A stretch of DNA of 64,000 nucleotides from Chryseobacterium takakiae (GTDB lineage: Bacteria; Bacteroidota; Bacteroidia; Flavobacteriales; Weeksellaceae), in the NCBI RefSeq assembly GCF_900129385.1, contig NZ_FQVO01000014.1, positions 1 through 64,000 of the forward strand, given 5' to 3'. Both the position numbers and the translations under genes were made by a program. A model generated the notes under the pieces. That model saw nothing but the letters and a program-made list of their open reading frames with translations. It was not told the DNA's origin and did no database searches. Positions 28,624 through 38,164 of this stretch are shown here, piece by piece. Within the stretch, counting starts at the first letter, position 1; each line of letters opens with the position of its first letter.

Positions 28624-28655
28624 TCCCCGAAAAGTTTAACTTTCCGGGGATTTTT
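28624..28655 (+). terminator. rho-independent terminator
   Basis: TCCCCGAAAAG and CTTTCCGGGGA pair with one bulge and are followed by T5. It separates the T9SS array from the convergent RNA-repair locus. Confidence 0.85.
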
Positions 28656-28676
28656 ATTAACAGCATTAAAATAAAG

Positions 28677-29762
28677 TTATTGTTTTATATAAAGTGCTTC
28701 CCGGATTTCTGTCAGTGTTTTTGTTGTCTTATGAACATCAGGAAAGTCCGGAAGTTTCGAGCCTGAATAATGAAATTCTATTGATCTGATAAGATCTTCC
28801 GCTTTTTTCATAATGGCATCGTATGTCCGGTTTCCGGCTTTAATGTCCAACAGTTCATCACGGTTTTGCACACGAATGTTCAGAGAACCGTTTTTAAAAA
28901 TCTGCTCGCATGACTGGAGGAGGCGGATGGTATGCATCATGTTTTTACTGTCATAGTTTTGTCCATGCTGTTGGTTGACATTATATCGGTCTTCATTACG
29001 CTCGGAAACCCACTTCCAGTATTCGCGATAATCTTTGCAGTAGATGGAATAGGCATCGAGGTTACAAAATAAATAAGCAATAGGCTTTTCTTCTTTCGGG
29101 ACTGATGAAACGGAAACCTGATTGGCATCTTCATTATGGATAATTCCTTTATACTGTAACTTTCCCGATTCATCATAAAAAAGCGCAAACATTCCTTTGG
29201 TATTGTCAATATTTACCAGGCCGCATTTTTCCTGTAATAAACCACCCCGTCCTTCGGAGGAGGGGAATTCCCGCAACCACTTTTTCAACGGAACGGAGCC
29301 CTGATCCTTTAAAATATAGCAAAAATCAAGAATTGATTTCCTTTCTTTATCAACAGGATTCAGTATTTTTTTGTTGAGTCCTTTTGCTTTTTTGATCTGT
29401 GAAATGGCATATCCTGCAAACGTATCTTTGCACAATTTCGACAGGAAATCTTCGGTTTTCAGGAGATCCATCAATGGATTTTTCTGCAAAATACAATCTT
29501 CCAGACTTGCCAGGATTTCGAGAATATTGGGATTGTTTTTCTGAAGAAGTTCTACAAATCTTCCGATTTCATAATAGGTGATGTCATTCGTTTCATTGGA
29601 AATCTGCGGAGTATAATTTAACCCAAAAAAATCTTCTTTCGGTAAATAATACATGCCTCGAATATCTGTATCGGAGTTTTCCGTAGCCAACCCGAAAGCA
29701 CGGCTTCCGGAGATAGCTTCGAAAAGGATGAGGTTTTTGGCTTTTATGTCTTGGATGGTCAT
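28677..29762 (-). CDS. RlaP-like DNA polymerase beta-type nucleotidyltransferase (361 aa)
   Basis: A nucleotidyltransferase with the active-site motif SGSRAFGLATENSDTDIRGMY (about 18-38), in which GS and the D-x-D of SDTDIRG are the metal-binding core of the pol-beta fold. The Y/F-rich block FFGLNYTP and YEIGRFVELLQKNNPNILEIL also fit the RlaP (RNA ligase-associated nucleotidyltransferase, PF10127-type) family. It is the last gene of the minus-strand RNA-repair locus. RlaP proteins occur next to RNA ligases and are thought to add nucleotides to RNA ends during repair; the reaction here is not known. It differs from the second copy at 31190-31939 by a longer C-terminal part. Confidence 0.82.
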   Translation of the reverse strand: MTIQDIKAKNLILFEAISGSRAFGLATENSDTDIRGMYYLPKEDFFGLNYTPQISNETNDITYYEIGRFVELLQKNNPNILEILASLEDCILQKNPLMDLLKTEDFLSKLCKDTFAGYAISQIKKAKGLNKKILNPVDKERKSILDFCYILKDQGSVPLKKWLREFPSSEGRGGLLQEKCGLVNIDNTKGMFALFYDESGKLQYKGIIHNEDANQVSVSSVPKEEKPIAYLFCNLDAYSIYCKDYREYWKWVSERNEDRYNVNQQHGQNYDSKNMMHTIRLLQSCEQIFKNGSLNIRVQNRDELLDIKAGNRTYDAIMKKAEDLIRSIEFHYSGSKLPDFPDVHKTTKTLTEIREALYIKQ

Positions 29763-29811
29763 TTAAAATCTATATTTTAATTTTTGTGTTAGAACGGATT
29801 CCTGTAACTAC

Positions 29812-30513
29812 CTAATTCTTAAAACAACTTTTCACAATCACCTCTAATGCTTTTTCCGCATCACACGTGTACAAATCGGAACACCAGGCTGGATTCGCTT
29901 CAATCAAAGCCCAGCCTTTTCCTTTGATGATCCCAAAATCCAGAACAATGGCTTTGGGAAGCGTTTCGCCATATTGCTGAATGAAATTTTCGAAAAAATC
30001 AAAAAGTTCTTTTTGCTCTGATCCGGAAAGCGGGCTGGTGTCAAAAGCATCATTTCGCCAATAAGAAGAATGGGTAATTAGTTGATTATTTAACACAAAA
30101 CATCTTACTTCGAGTTCCCATTCTACCACTTCGGAAGTGAAAACCATGCTTTCCAGATCCAGCGTATCAAAACCTTTGATATTGGTGACTTTATCCATAA
30201 CTCCGGCTTTAAAACTTTTAAAATCGGAACATTTGATGAAAATATTTTTTCATGTACGAAATCTTTAAGCTTTCCATAGGAAATTTTCCTTTTGGTAAAT
30301 TCTTCCGAACTTTTGAAAGCCAATTGTCATCAGGTTTTGTTAAGGTAAGATGCATTGTTCGGCTACAATTTCAGCATAGATGTCTTCGCCATATACCGCA
30401 ATTACATCCGCACCAAATTCTTCGGGAACATTCCATTTTGCATTAAATAGGCTCAACTCGTAGGGTGAATTGAGGGAAGCTTTTTTCAGATTGTTGCTGT
30501 CTTCCGTGTACAT
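29812..30513 (-). pseudogene. frameshifted ATP-grasp domain protein
   Basis: An ATP-grasp protein (DUF4343-like) broken by several frame changes. The intact start reads MYTEDSNNLKKA, then FNAKWNVPEEFGADVIAVYGED, ending at a TAA at 30342 after 57 codons. The next frame continues the homology as LTLTKPDDNWLSKV, a third frame as EEFTKRKISYGKLKDFVHEKIF, and a fourth (from 30198) as MDKVTNIKGFDTLDLESMVF through VVEWELEVRCFVL, KAIVLDFGI and ALIEANPAWCSDLY, the ATP/metal-binding end. The parts lie in natural order, so one ancestral gene of about 230 codons is likely. It sits between two genes of the RNA-repair locus. A sequencing error could explain one shift but not all. Confidence 0.78.
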
Positions 30514-30535
30514 AGGAGAGAGGCGATGATGTTTT

Positions 30536-31177
30536 TCATGTAATTAATTTTTTTTCGATTAAATTACGAATTAAAAGATGATAGTTTTGTTCAGAAATAC
30601 TATCAACAACAAGACTCCATTCGTTTGAGCTGTTGGTAGCATGTACAATATTTACATCGTTTTTCCATATAAGATTATATTTATCTGAACATTCATCTAA
30701 AAAATCATAATCAGACATATACTTTGAAAACGCTCCTAGATCAGAAATTTCATAGCTAAAAGCAGGGAGATTCTTATAATACTGATGCTTTTCAAAAAAT
30801 GCCTGTTGTTCAATAAATGTTTCAAAATTTTCGTAATAAATATAAAAATCATACGAATCACAACCACAGTCTCTAACAGCAATCTCTCCATTTTCTGCAA
30901 TATAAAAGCTGTCATTAATGGGAAAAAGAACTTGTCCTTCCCAATGGTAAGTGATAACTGTTTTATTTTCTTTTATTTGTTTTTGAGTAAAAATGTGAAT
31001 AACAATATCCTGAATTTTAAGTCCGGCAAATTTATCCTGAAATTTTATAATTTCAGAAGAATTCTTGAGATGATAAAATCTTAAATGTTTTTCCAAAAGG
31101 TGCGAATCAATTTCATAATCTTTATTTTTTCCGGCTTTTTCAATGAACTTTATTGCTCTTTCAGATAGTTGCTTCAT
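30536..31177 (-). CDS. hypothetical protein (213 aa) in the RNA-repair locus
   Basis: An open frame of 213 codons on the same strand as its neighbours, 12 bases after the upstream nucleotidyltransferase gene. It has no signal peptide or membrane span. The N-terminal part is helical (AIKFIEKAGKNKDYEIDSHLLEKHLRFYHL). The middle has a strand-rich block with a CGCDSYDFYIYYENF stretch, and the C-terminus is helical. The general layout recalls small SUKH-like or immunity-type proteins, but no diagnostic motif is present, so no family is assigned. The AT content is a little higher than in the nucleotidyltransferases. Confidence 0.6.
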   Translation of the reverse strand: MKQLSERAIKFIEKAGKNKDYEIDSHLLEKHLRFYHLKNSSEIIKFQDKFAGLKIQDIVIHIFTQKQIKENKTVITYHWEGQVLFPINDSFYIAENGEIAVRDCGCDSYDFYIYYENFETFIEQQAFFEKHQYYKNLPAFSYEISDLGAFSKYMSDYDFLDECSDKYNLIWKNDVNIVHATNSSNEWSLVVDSISEQNYHLLIRNLIEKKLIT

Positions 31178-31189
31178 GATTACCTTGAT

Positions 31190-31945
<756 letters not shown>

Positions 31946-31961
31946 TTAAATTTGATACAAA

Positions 31962-31998
31962 ATAAAAAACATCCTGCGCAATCTTTTTACGCAGGATT
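31962..31998 (-). terminator. rho-independent terminator after the structured RNA candidate
   Basis: ATCCTGCG and CGCAGGAT form an 8-bp stem. On the minus strand it is followed by GTTTTTTATTTTG. On the plus strand T-rich sequence also follows, so it may work in both directions. It has no protein gene directly upstream on the minus strand; the nearest element is the structured RNA candidate. Confidence 0.8.
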
Positions 31999-32021
31999 AT
32001 TTTTTTCATGTTATACTTCTA

Positions 32022-32186
32022 GTAACGCAAAGTTTTTGCTAAAATCTCTTTACTCCTAAGGAGAAAAGCATGACGGTAAAGCCTTTGATGAAGCTTACGT
32101 ATAGACATTCGTCTAATCAGATCAGCTTGCTGATCCATTCTATGCTCTCTTTGATAGATGCAGTAGAAAATGAGATTTTGCGTTAC
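32022..32186 (-). ncRNA. candidate structured RNA with a long terminal helix
   Basis: The two ends of this 165-base segment pair perfectly: GTAACGCAAA (32022-32031) with TTTGCGTTAC (32177-32186). Inside, AAATCTC (32042-32048) pairs with GAGATTT (32172-32178), leaving an asymmetric A-rich bulge. Within the loop are several local hairpins, for example GATCAG-CAAG-CTGATC, TAGAC-GAAT-GTCTA and CTCC-TTA-GGAG. A strong terminator follows 24 bases later on the minus strand. The layout recalls Y RNAs, whose ends pair to a stem, but no TPsiC-like arm and no Ro-type gene are present. A 60-codon TTG-started frame crosses the element and looks like chance. Its position in the RNA-repair locus suggests a link. 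Confidence 0.5.
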
Positions 32187-32228
32187 GTTCTTATGGTACA
32201 AATATCATGCAGATTTAGCCTGAATTAA

Positions 32229-33980
32229 CTATGCGAAAATACTTGTAAAACTATTTTTCTCCAGACTTTCCAAAGAAAAATCAAAGTCAGCTTCTTCTTT
32301 ATCAGAAACGATTTCGGCCCCCAATTCCGACATCAAAAAATTAAAGGATAGAGATTCGTACCATTGCTGATACAATGCGTTCGTCGCCATCAGGGAAATT
32401 TCCGTACTTCCTGAAACATGAGCGTGTCCCGCTCCGAAATTCAGCAATACGAAACACTGTTTTCCGTCTTTTGGCAACAACATTCCTAAAACGGTCTGCT
32501 TTTGTACAGAATTACATTTTGCTTCCGCAAAAAGGTTGTTCGGATTCATCATATAATCGTAAGAAACGGCATCGCCTTTTCCGATAATAATTTTGTATCC
32601 GCAGTCGCTGTTTCCATAGAAGACGTTGTTCATCACCAGAGTGGGAGCCATTAAACCTCTGTTCGCGTAAAGATATTCTACGGCACCGTTTGGCGCAGAA
32701 GTCATATCTCCCGAATACATCAATTGACCTGAATTTTGGTTATAAGCTGCATTCCATCCGATTTTTCCGGCAATATTTAATCCCGAAAGGTCAAGATCAT
32801 AAGCTCCCCAAGCGTTGTCCCAGTAAATTCCTATAGCTAATCTTTCACCAAAGAATCTTGTTCCCGTCGGAATATTTCCTACAAACATCTTTTCAGAAGT
32901 CGGTAACGCAAATTCTACGTCTTTAGGGAAATAGAATTTTTTTCCTTCAAAATGATACTTTGATTTTAAATAATTTAAAATAAAATCATAGTTCAGTTCA
33001 TTCACGGAAGTTGCAATTGATTTTTTCGTCCATGATTTCCCGTTTCGGATTCTGTACACAAAAGTATCCTGACCGTACATTCTTGAATAACAAGCCGATA
33101 AAGCTTTAAACAAAGCAAACGGAGTGGCATTTTCGAGCCAATGCAGATCGCTGTTTTCCAGTAACATATTGGTTGCGTTATTCAATGGGTTGGAAATTAA
33201 TGGTTTGTGGTAAATTTTTGACAGTTTCGAAATTTTATTGATCGTTTTAGGTGATCTGTTTTTATAGGCTAAAAATAGAGGTTTAAAACGGTTGAAAATT
33301 TCCGCCATTTTTTCCAATCCGAAATTTTCAAAAAGATACGTCGGATTGAATTTGCTTTGCTTGATATCATTAATTAAATCGCCGTTTTTAATTAATAATG
33401 TTTCTCTTGTGGTTTTGTAGATCACATAACGCAAAAATTCAACATTATTTTCGGGATAAACATCGTAACGGTCAGCAATTTTTATAATCGCTTCCTTGTT
33501 TCTAATGTGTTCTTTTCCTGTGAAATCATATTCCAACTCGTGATGCAAAATATGCAGCAAGTCATCAATCGTTTCTTCTTTCAAAGCAATTCCTGATCTC
33601 AGAAGAGCAAGACATTTTTCCTGAAGTTCTTCTTCGGAATATGCTTTAATTACTTTGAAATTCAGCTTCAGATCCGGGATATTCAATACTTCATCCGGAA
33701 TATAGTCTTCTCCCTGAAATTTACTTTCGTAGGTGGAAAAATAATGAAATATCTGCTCCATTAACAGTTCGAATCTTGTACTTTCTTTAATCTTCTGCCA
33801 CGATTTATGGAAGGTTTTGTTGAGATCATTTCCATTCAGCTTTTCTTTAGCGTAGTAAGAAATAATTTCTTTTTTTGCCCACATTGCATGAGGTTCAATG
33901 ATGAAGCCATCCTGTGAAATAAATACTTCGGCATCCAACTCTTTTGCCAGTACAGCGTTGAATAATTTTAATGTTTTCAT
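32229..33980 (-). CDS. large protein of unknown function in the RNA-repair locus, possible TerD-like C-terminus
   Basis: A 583-residue soluble protein; the start taken is MKTLKLFNAVLAKEL at 33980, and an upstream ATG at 34019 would add 13 residues. Residues about 1-330 are mostly alpha-helical (FHKSWQKIKESTRFELL, DDLLHILHHELEYDF, PLFLAYKNRSPKTINKISKL). Residues about 370-560 are beta-rich: PTGTRFFGERLAIGIYWDN, AYDLDLSGLNIAGKIGW, LMYSGDMTSAPNGAVEYLY and GYKIIIGKGD. The W/DLDLS and YSGD...GAVEY pattern resembles TerD-family calcium-binding sandwiches, which is a tentative match. It directly follows the tRNA-like gene and the repeat leader downstream of rtcB, so it is probably part of the same transcript. 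I recognise no catalytic motif. Confidence 0.7.
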   Translation of the reverse strand: MKTLKLFNAVLAKELDAEVFISQDGFIIEPHAMWAKKEIISYYAKEKLNGNDLNKTFHKSWQKIKESTRFELLMEQIFHYFSTYESKFQGEDYIPDEVLNIPDLKLNFKVIKAYSEEELQEKCLALLRSGIALKEETIDDLLHILHHELEYDFTGKEHIRNKEAIIKIADRYDVYPENNVEFLRYVIYKTTRETLLIKNGDLINDIKQSKFNPTYLFENFGLEKMAEIFNRFKPLFLAYKNRSPKTINKISKLSKIYHKPLISNPLNNATNMLLENSDLHWLENATPFALFKALSACYSRMYGQDTFVYRIRNGKSWTKKSIATSVNELNYDFILNYLKSKYHFEGKKFYFPKDVEFALPTSEKMFVGNIPTGTRFFGERLAIGIYWDNAWGAYDLDLSGLNIAGKIGWNAAYNQNSGQLMYSGDMTSAPNGAVEYLYANRGLMAPTLVMNNVFYGNSDCGYKIIIGKGDAVSYDYMMNPNNLFAEAKCNSVQKQTVLGMLLPKDGKQCFVLLNFGAGHAHVSGSTEISLMATNALYQQWYESLSFNFLMSELGAEIVSDKEEADFDFSLESLEKNSFTSIFA

Positions 33981-34032
33981 TGTTTTTAGTTTAAAAAATA
34001 AGTGAGGAGTAAGATTCATTAAAAGTGAAGTG

Positions 34033-34127
34033 TTATAGGAACTCCTTTTACCTAATAGTTTCTAAAAAAAGCGGGGAGTAATTTTCCAAAATTATAGGAA
34101 CTCCCTTTGCCTTAAAGTTTTTTAAAT
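34033..34127 (-). repeat. two copies of the element that interrupts the tRNA-like gene
   Basis: Copy R1 (34033-34081) and copy R2 (34092-34127) both begin TTATAGGAACTCC on the plus strand. They align with the 36-base insert R3 (34191-34226) inside the tRNA-like gene, which reads TACAGGAACT on the same strand. On the RNA strand R1 has ACTCC...GGAGT and R3 has ACTTT...AAAGT, so two base pairs change together while the flanking TTA/TAA arms and a GCTTTTT block are kept. R2 lacks the 5' arm but can pair with R1 (GGGAGT/ACTCCC). The block lies in the leader of the 583-residue protein. Confidence 0.6.
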
Positions 34128-34147
34128 TTTACCTAAATTTTGTTTTG

Positions 34148-34257
34148 AGGAACAGGCAGGACTCGAACCTGCGACCCACAACTTTGACGTTTACAGGAAC
34201 TTTATTTGCCAAAAAGCGAAAAGTAATCTGTTGCTCTACCATCTGAGCTACTGTTCC
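34148..34257 (-). tRNA. tRNA-like gene with a 37-nt insertion in the anticodon arm
   Basis: Read on the minus strand from G1 at 34257. GGAACAG pairs fully with CTGTTCC (7-bp acceptor), then U8-A9, the D arm GCTC-AGATGGTA-GAGC, A26, a V loop GGGTC, and the T arm GCAGG-TTCGAGT-CCTGC; position 73 is U. No CCA is encoded. These parts are canonical. Between the T-side GTTGT (39-43) and the 5' side ACAGA (27-31) lie 44 instead of 7 bases, so the gene is 110 nt instead of 73. The anticodon stem is imperfect (A-U, C-G, A-U, G-U, then A-G) and no clear anticodon with U33 can be assigned. The insert contains repeat R3. It sits between rtcB and the 583-residue protein gene on the same strand. Confidence 0.65.
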
Positions 34258-34258
34258 T

Positions 34259-34598
34259 ACCTTATGATTAAGGTTTTCATTAAACCCTACAGGCTTTTAC
34301 ACCTACAAGGTTCGGGTATTAGTTTTCTTTTTGTTAACGTATTGTTCTTAATCTGTTTTTACGGATAATTTTGAATTCCTAATCTTAATAATCCGACCTC
34401 GGAAAATGGAGCGTTAAGAAAATTAAAATTTAATCCGTTAAAAAATTTCCATTGCCTGAAGCGCGACTACAATTTTGAACCGAAGAACTTATCTTGAATT
34501 CGCGCAAGTTTTGGGAATTTTAGGATTGAGTTTTAATTTTTAGCGTAAGTTTCCAAGTCTTGAACTTTTGTTTCTTTTGTTTCAAGACAAAAGAAATT
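34259..34598. other. intergenic region between rtcB and the tRNA-like gene
   Basis: About 340 bases without a gene. Next to the rtcB stop TTTCTTTTGT (34571-34580) and ACAAAAGAAA (34587-34596) are inverted, with overlapping GTCTTGAA/TTCAAGAC arms; this may be the end hairpin of rtcB or a dispersed repeat. At 34283-34317 AAACCCTACAGG...CCTACAAGGTT is a decayed copy of the palindrome found perfect at 36827-36859. The rest is AT-rich with GCGCG-containing remnants typical of intergenic repeats. Confidence 0.5.
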
Positions 34599-36408
<1,810 letters not shown>

Positions 36409-36459
36409 AAATTTATATACAATATAGATTTAATAATTCCTTTAAGAAAGCCAATATAA

Positions 36460-36792
36460 ATGAGATACAGGCAAGAGAAAATATTTTGCAATGGAAATTT
36501 CAAACTTATTACAGAAATGAACGAGTTTAGAATGTCTTTATGGATTAACGGTTTCGGATTGGAAAATGCACTGACAGGTGAACAAATTCTTCCATTACTT
36601 TCCCATTTTAATCTTGATACTATTGAAGAAGTAAATGAAGGGATTTTGAAAATAAAGTTTAGGATTTATCCTGATGGCTCAAAATATTATTCAGTAGAAA
36701 TAGATCCATTTTCTAAAAGATTCAAATATGAAGAAAGGATTTATTCAACCGATTATTTTTATAAAACCATTACAGGAGAAGATTTTACGTAA
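36460..36792 (+). CDS. hypothetical protein (110 aa)
   Basis: A 110-residue open frame 51 bases after the HopJ-like gene. It has no signal peptide or membrane span and alternates strands and helices (FRMSLWINGFGLENALTG, LKIKFRIYPDGSKYYSVEI). No family is recognised. The size and mixed layout are like those of small immunity-type proteins, but nothing diagnostic supports that. The AT content equals the local average. Confidence 0.55.
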   Translation: MRYRQEKIFCNGNFKLITEMNEFRMSLWINGFGLENALTGEQILPLLSHFNLDTIEEVNEGILKIKFRIYPDGSKYYSVEIDPFSKRFKYEERIYSTDYFYKTITGEDFT

Positions 36793-36826
36793 ATACTGTA
36801 ATTTTTTTGATGGAGAAACCTTGAAG

Positions 36827-36859
36827 AAACCTTATAGGTTTTTAAAACCTATAAGGTTT
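36827..36859. repeat. perfect 15-bp palindrome upstream of the WYL gene
   Basis: AAACCTTATAGGTTT (36827-36841) and AAACCTATAAGGTTT (36845-36859) pair perfectly around TTA. It lies 36 bases before the WYL regulator start. Palindromes of this wording are scattered in flavobacterial intergenic DNA; a decayed copy is present near 34283. No T-run follows, so a terminator is less likely. Confidence 0.7.
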
Positions 36860-36895
36860 GAGCTGTAATAAAAACATACCATTAATTTAAAAACG

Positions 36896-37915
36896 ATGTC
36901 ATCCAACAAAAACGCCCTGATCCGCTATAAAACCCTGGATAAATGCCTGAAAAACAAATACCGGAAATACACGCTGGAAGATCTGATCAACGAATGTTCC
37001 GAAGCATTGTTTGAATACGAAGGAAAAGAATCTTTCGTAAGCAGACGCACGGTACAGCTTGACTTGCAGAATATGCGCAGTGAAAAATTCGGGTATGAGG
37101 CTCCGATTGAAGTGTATGAACGGAAGTATTACCGCTACAGTGATCCGGATTACAGCATTCACAATATTTCCGTGAACGAAAGCGATCTGAAAGCCATGAA
37201 CAATGCTGTGCAGATTCTGAAGCAGTTTAAGGATTTTTCCATGTTTAAAGAAATGAACGGGGTCATCCAGAAACTGGAAGATTCCATCCATGCTACCAGC
37301 CATAAGTCAATTATTCATCTTGATAAAAACGAACAGCTGAAAGGGCTGGAGCATATTGATATTATTTATGAAAGTATTGTCAGTAAAAAAGTGCTCCGTA
37401 TTCTATACAAAAGCTTTACAGCAAGGGAAGCTAACAGTTTTACCGTTCATCCGCAGCTTCTAAAAGAATATAACAACCGCTGGTTCCTGATTTGTGTTTA
37501 CAAAGGCAAAATGTTCAATCTGGCGCTGGACCGCATGGAACAAATTGAACAGGAAGAAAAAGCAGAATATATAGACCGGGATCTTGATGGCGATGAGTAT
37601 TTCAAGGATATTGTAGGGGTAACTGTTTCCGAGACCATGAAACCACGACATGTTGTTTTTTTTGTAGATTCATCCAACGCACCTTATGTTAAAACAAAAC
37701 CGTTTCATAAAAGCCAGCAAATTATCAGCGAGACCGAAGAAGGAACAATATTCAGAATCTGTGTGCAGATTAACTATGAACTGGAACGCCTGTTATTAGG
37801 TTTCGGGGAATGTCTTATTGTGCATCAACCAAAGAAACTGAGAATGAGAATGGAGGAGAAATTCAGATCGGGATTTAATAATTATAAGAACCTGCATTTA
37901 GATGATGAAAACTAA
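36896..37915 (+). CDS. WYL domain transcriptional regulator
   Basis: A 339-residue regulator. The N-terminal winged-helix part (about 1-90) has the recognition segment SRRTVQLDLQNMRSEKFGY. The WYL domain (about 165-240) contains FTVHPQLLKEYNNRWFLICVY and LALDRMEQI. The C-terminal WCX extension (about 245-325) ends near VHQPKKLRMRMEEKF. WYL domains sense ligands such as nucleotides or single-stranded nucleic acid and often control defence and DNA- or RNA-damage genes. It lies near rtcB on the opposite strand and is a candidate regulator of the RNA-repair locus, by position only. Confidence 0.88.
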   Translation: MSSNKNALIRYKTLDKCLKNKYRKYTLEDLINECSEALFEYEGKESFVSRRTVQLDLQNMRSEKFGYEAPIEVYERKYYRYSDPDYSIHNISVNESDLKAMNNAVQILKQFKDFSMFKEMNGVIQKLEDSIHATSHKSIIHLDKNEQLKGLEHIDIIYESIVSKKVLRILYKSFTAREANSFTVHPQLLKEYNNRWFLICVYKGKMFNLALDRMEQIEQEEKAEYIDRDLDGDEYFKDIVGVTVSETMKPRHVVFFVDSSNAPYVKTKPFHKSQQIISETEEGTIFRICVQINYELERLLLGFGECLIVHQPKKLRMRMEEKFRSGFNNYKNLHLDDEN

Positions 37916-37969
37916 ACCGAATTCTGAATGGCTTGGAAATTGTATTACCCAAAACACAAAAATAATAAT

Positions 37970-38110
37970 ATGAAATCAAGAATATTAAAAGCTGTGGTAG
38001 CTGTGGTAGCACCTTTGGTGATAGAATTTGTTATTAAAAAAATCGCTGAAAAGTTTGATGAAAAACCGGCAGAAGATAAAAAACGGGTTCCCGTACAAAA
38101 CTGGGAGTAG
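37970..38110 (+). CDS. small hydrophobic protein (46 aa)
   Basis: A 46-residue protein starting MKSRILKAVVAVVAPLVIEF at 37970, 54 bases after the WYL gene. It has one hydrophobic, possibly membrane-associated helix (about 5-22) and a charged tail ending KKRVPVQNWE. A longer frame from 37928 exists, but the inner ATG gives a more natural protein. The strong terminator directly after it supports expression. No family is recognised. Confidence 0.6.
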   Translation: MKSRILKAVVAVVAPLVIEFVIKKIAEKFDEKPAEDKKRVPVQNWE

Positions 38111-38127
38111 TTAGATTTAATATTGTG

Positions 38128-38164
38128 AAAAAGAGGCTTTAATAAAAAAACAGCCTCTTTTTTT
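38128..38164. terminator. bidirectional rho-independent terminator
   Basis: AAAGAGGCT and AGCCTCTTT form the stem. A-runs lie to the left and T-runs to the right, so it can stop transcription from both the small protein gene and the convergent DUF1501 gene, whose stop codon it touches. Confidence 0.85.

Noticed and set aside
32019..32201. 60-codon frame across the structured RNA candidate
   Set aside because: It needs a TTG start, is rich in Arg, Lys and Leu without a recognisable fold, and its codons follow the inverted repeats. A chance frame in a structured RNA is more likely; protein conservation would reverse this.
32229..33980. Ro60/TROVE-type protein
   Set aside because: The position next to rtcB suggested it, but no TROVE or von Willebrand MIDAS motif (DxSxS) is visible.
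34148..34257. Reading the tRNA-like gene as an ordinary tRNA or as a group I intron-containing tRNA
   Set aside because: The anticodon arm is 37 nt too long for an ordinary tRNA and no anticodon can be assigned. The insert is far too short for a group I ribozyme.
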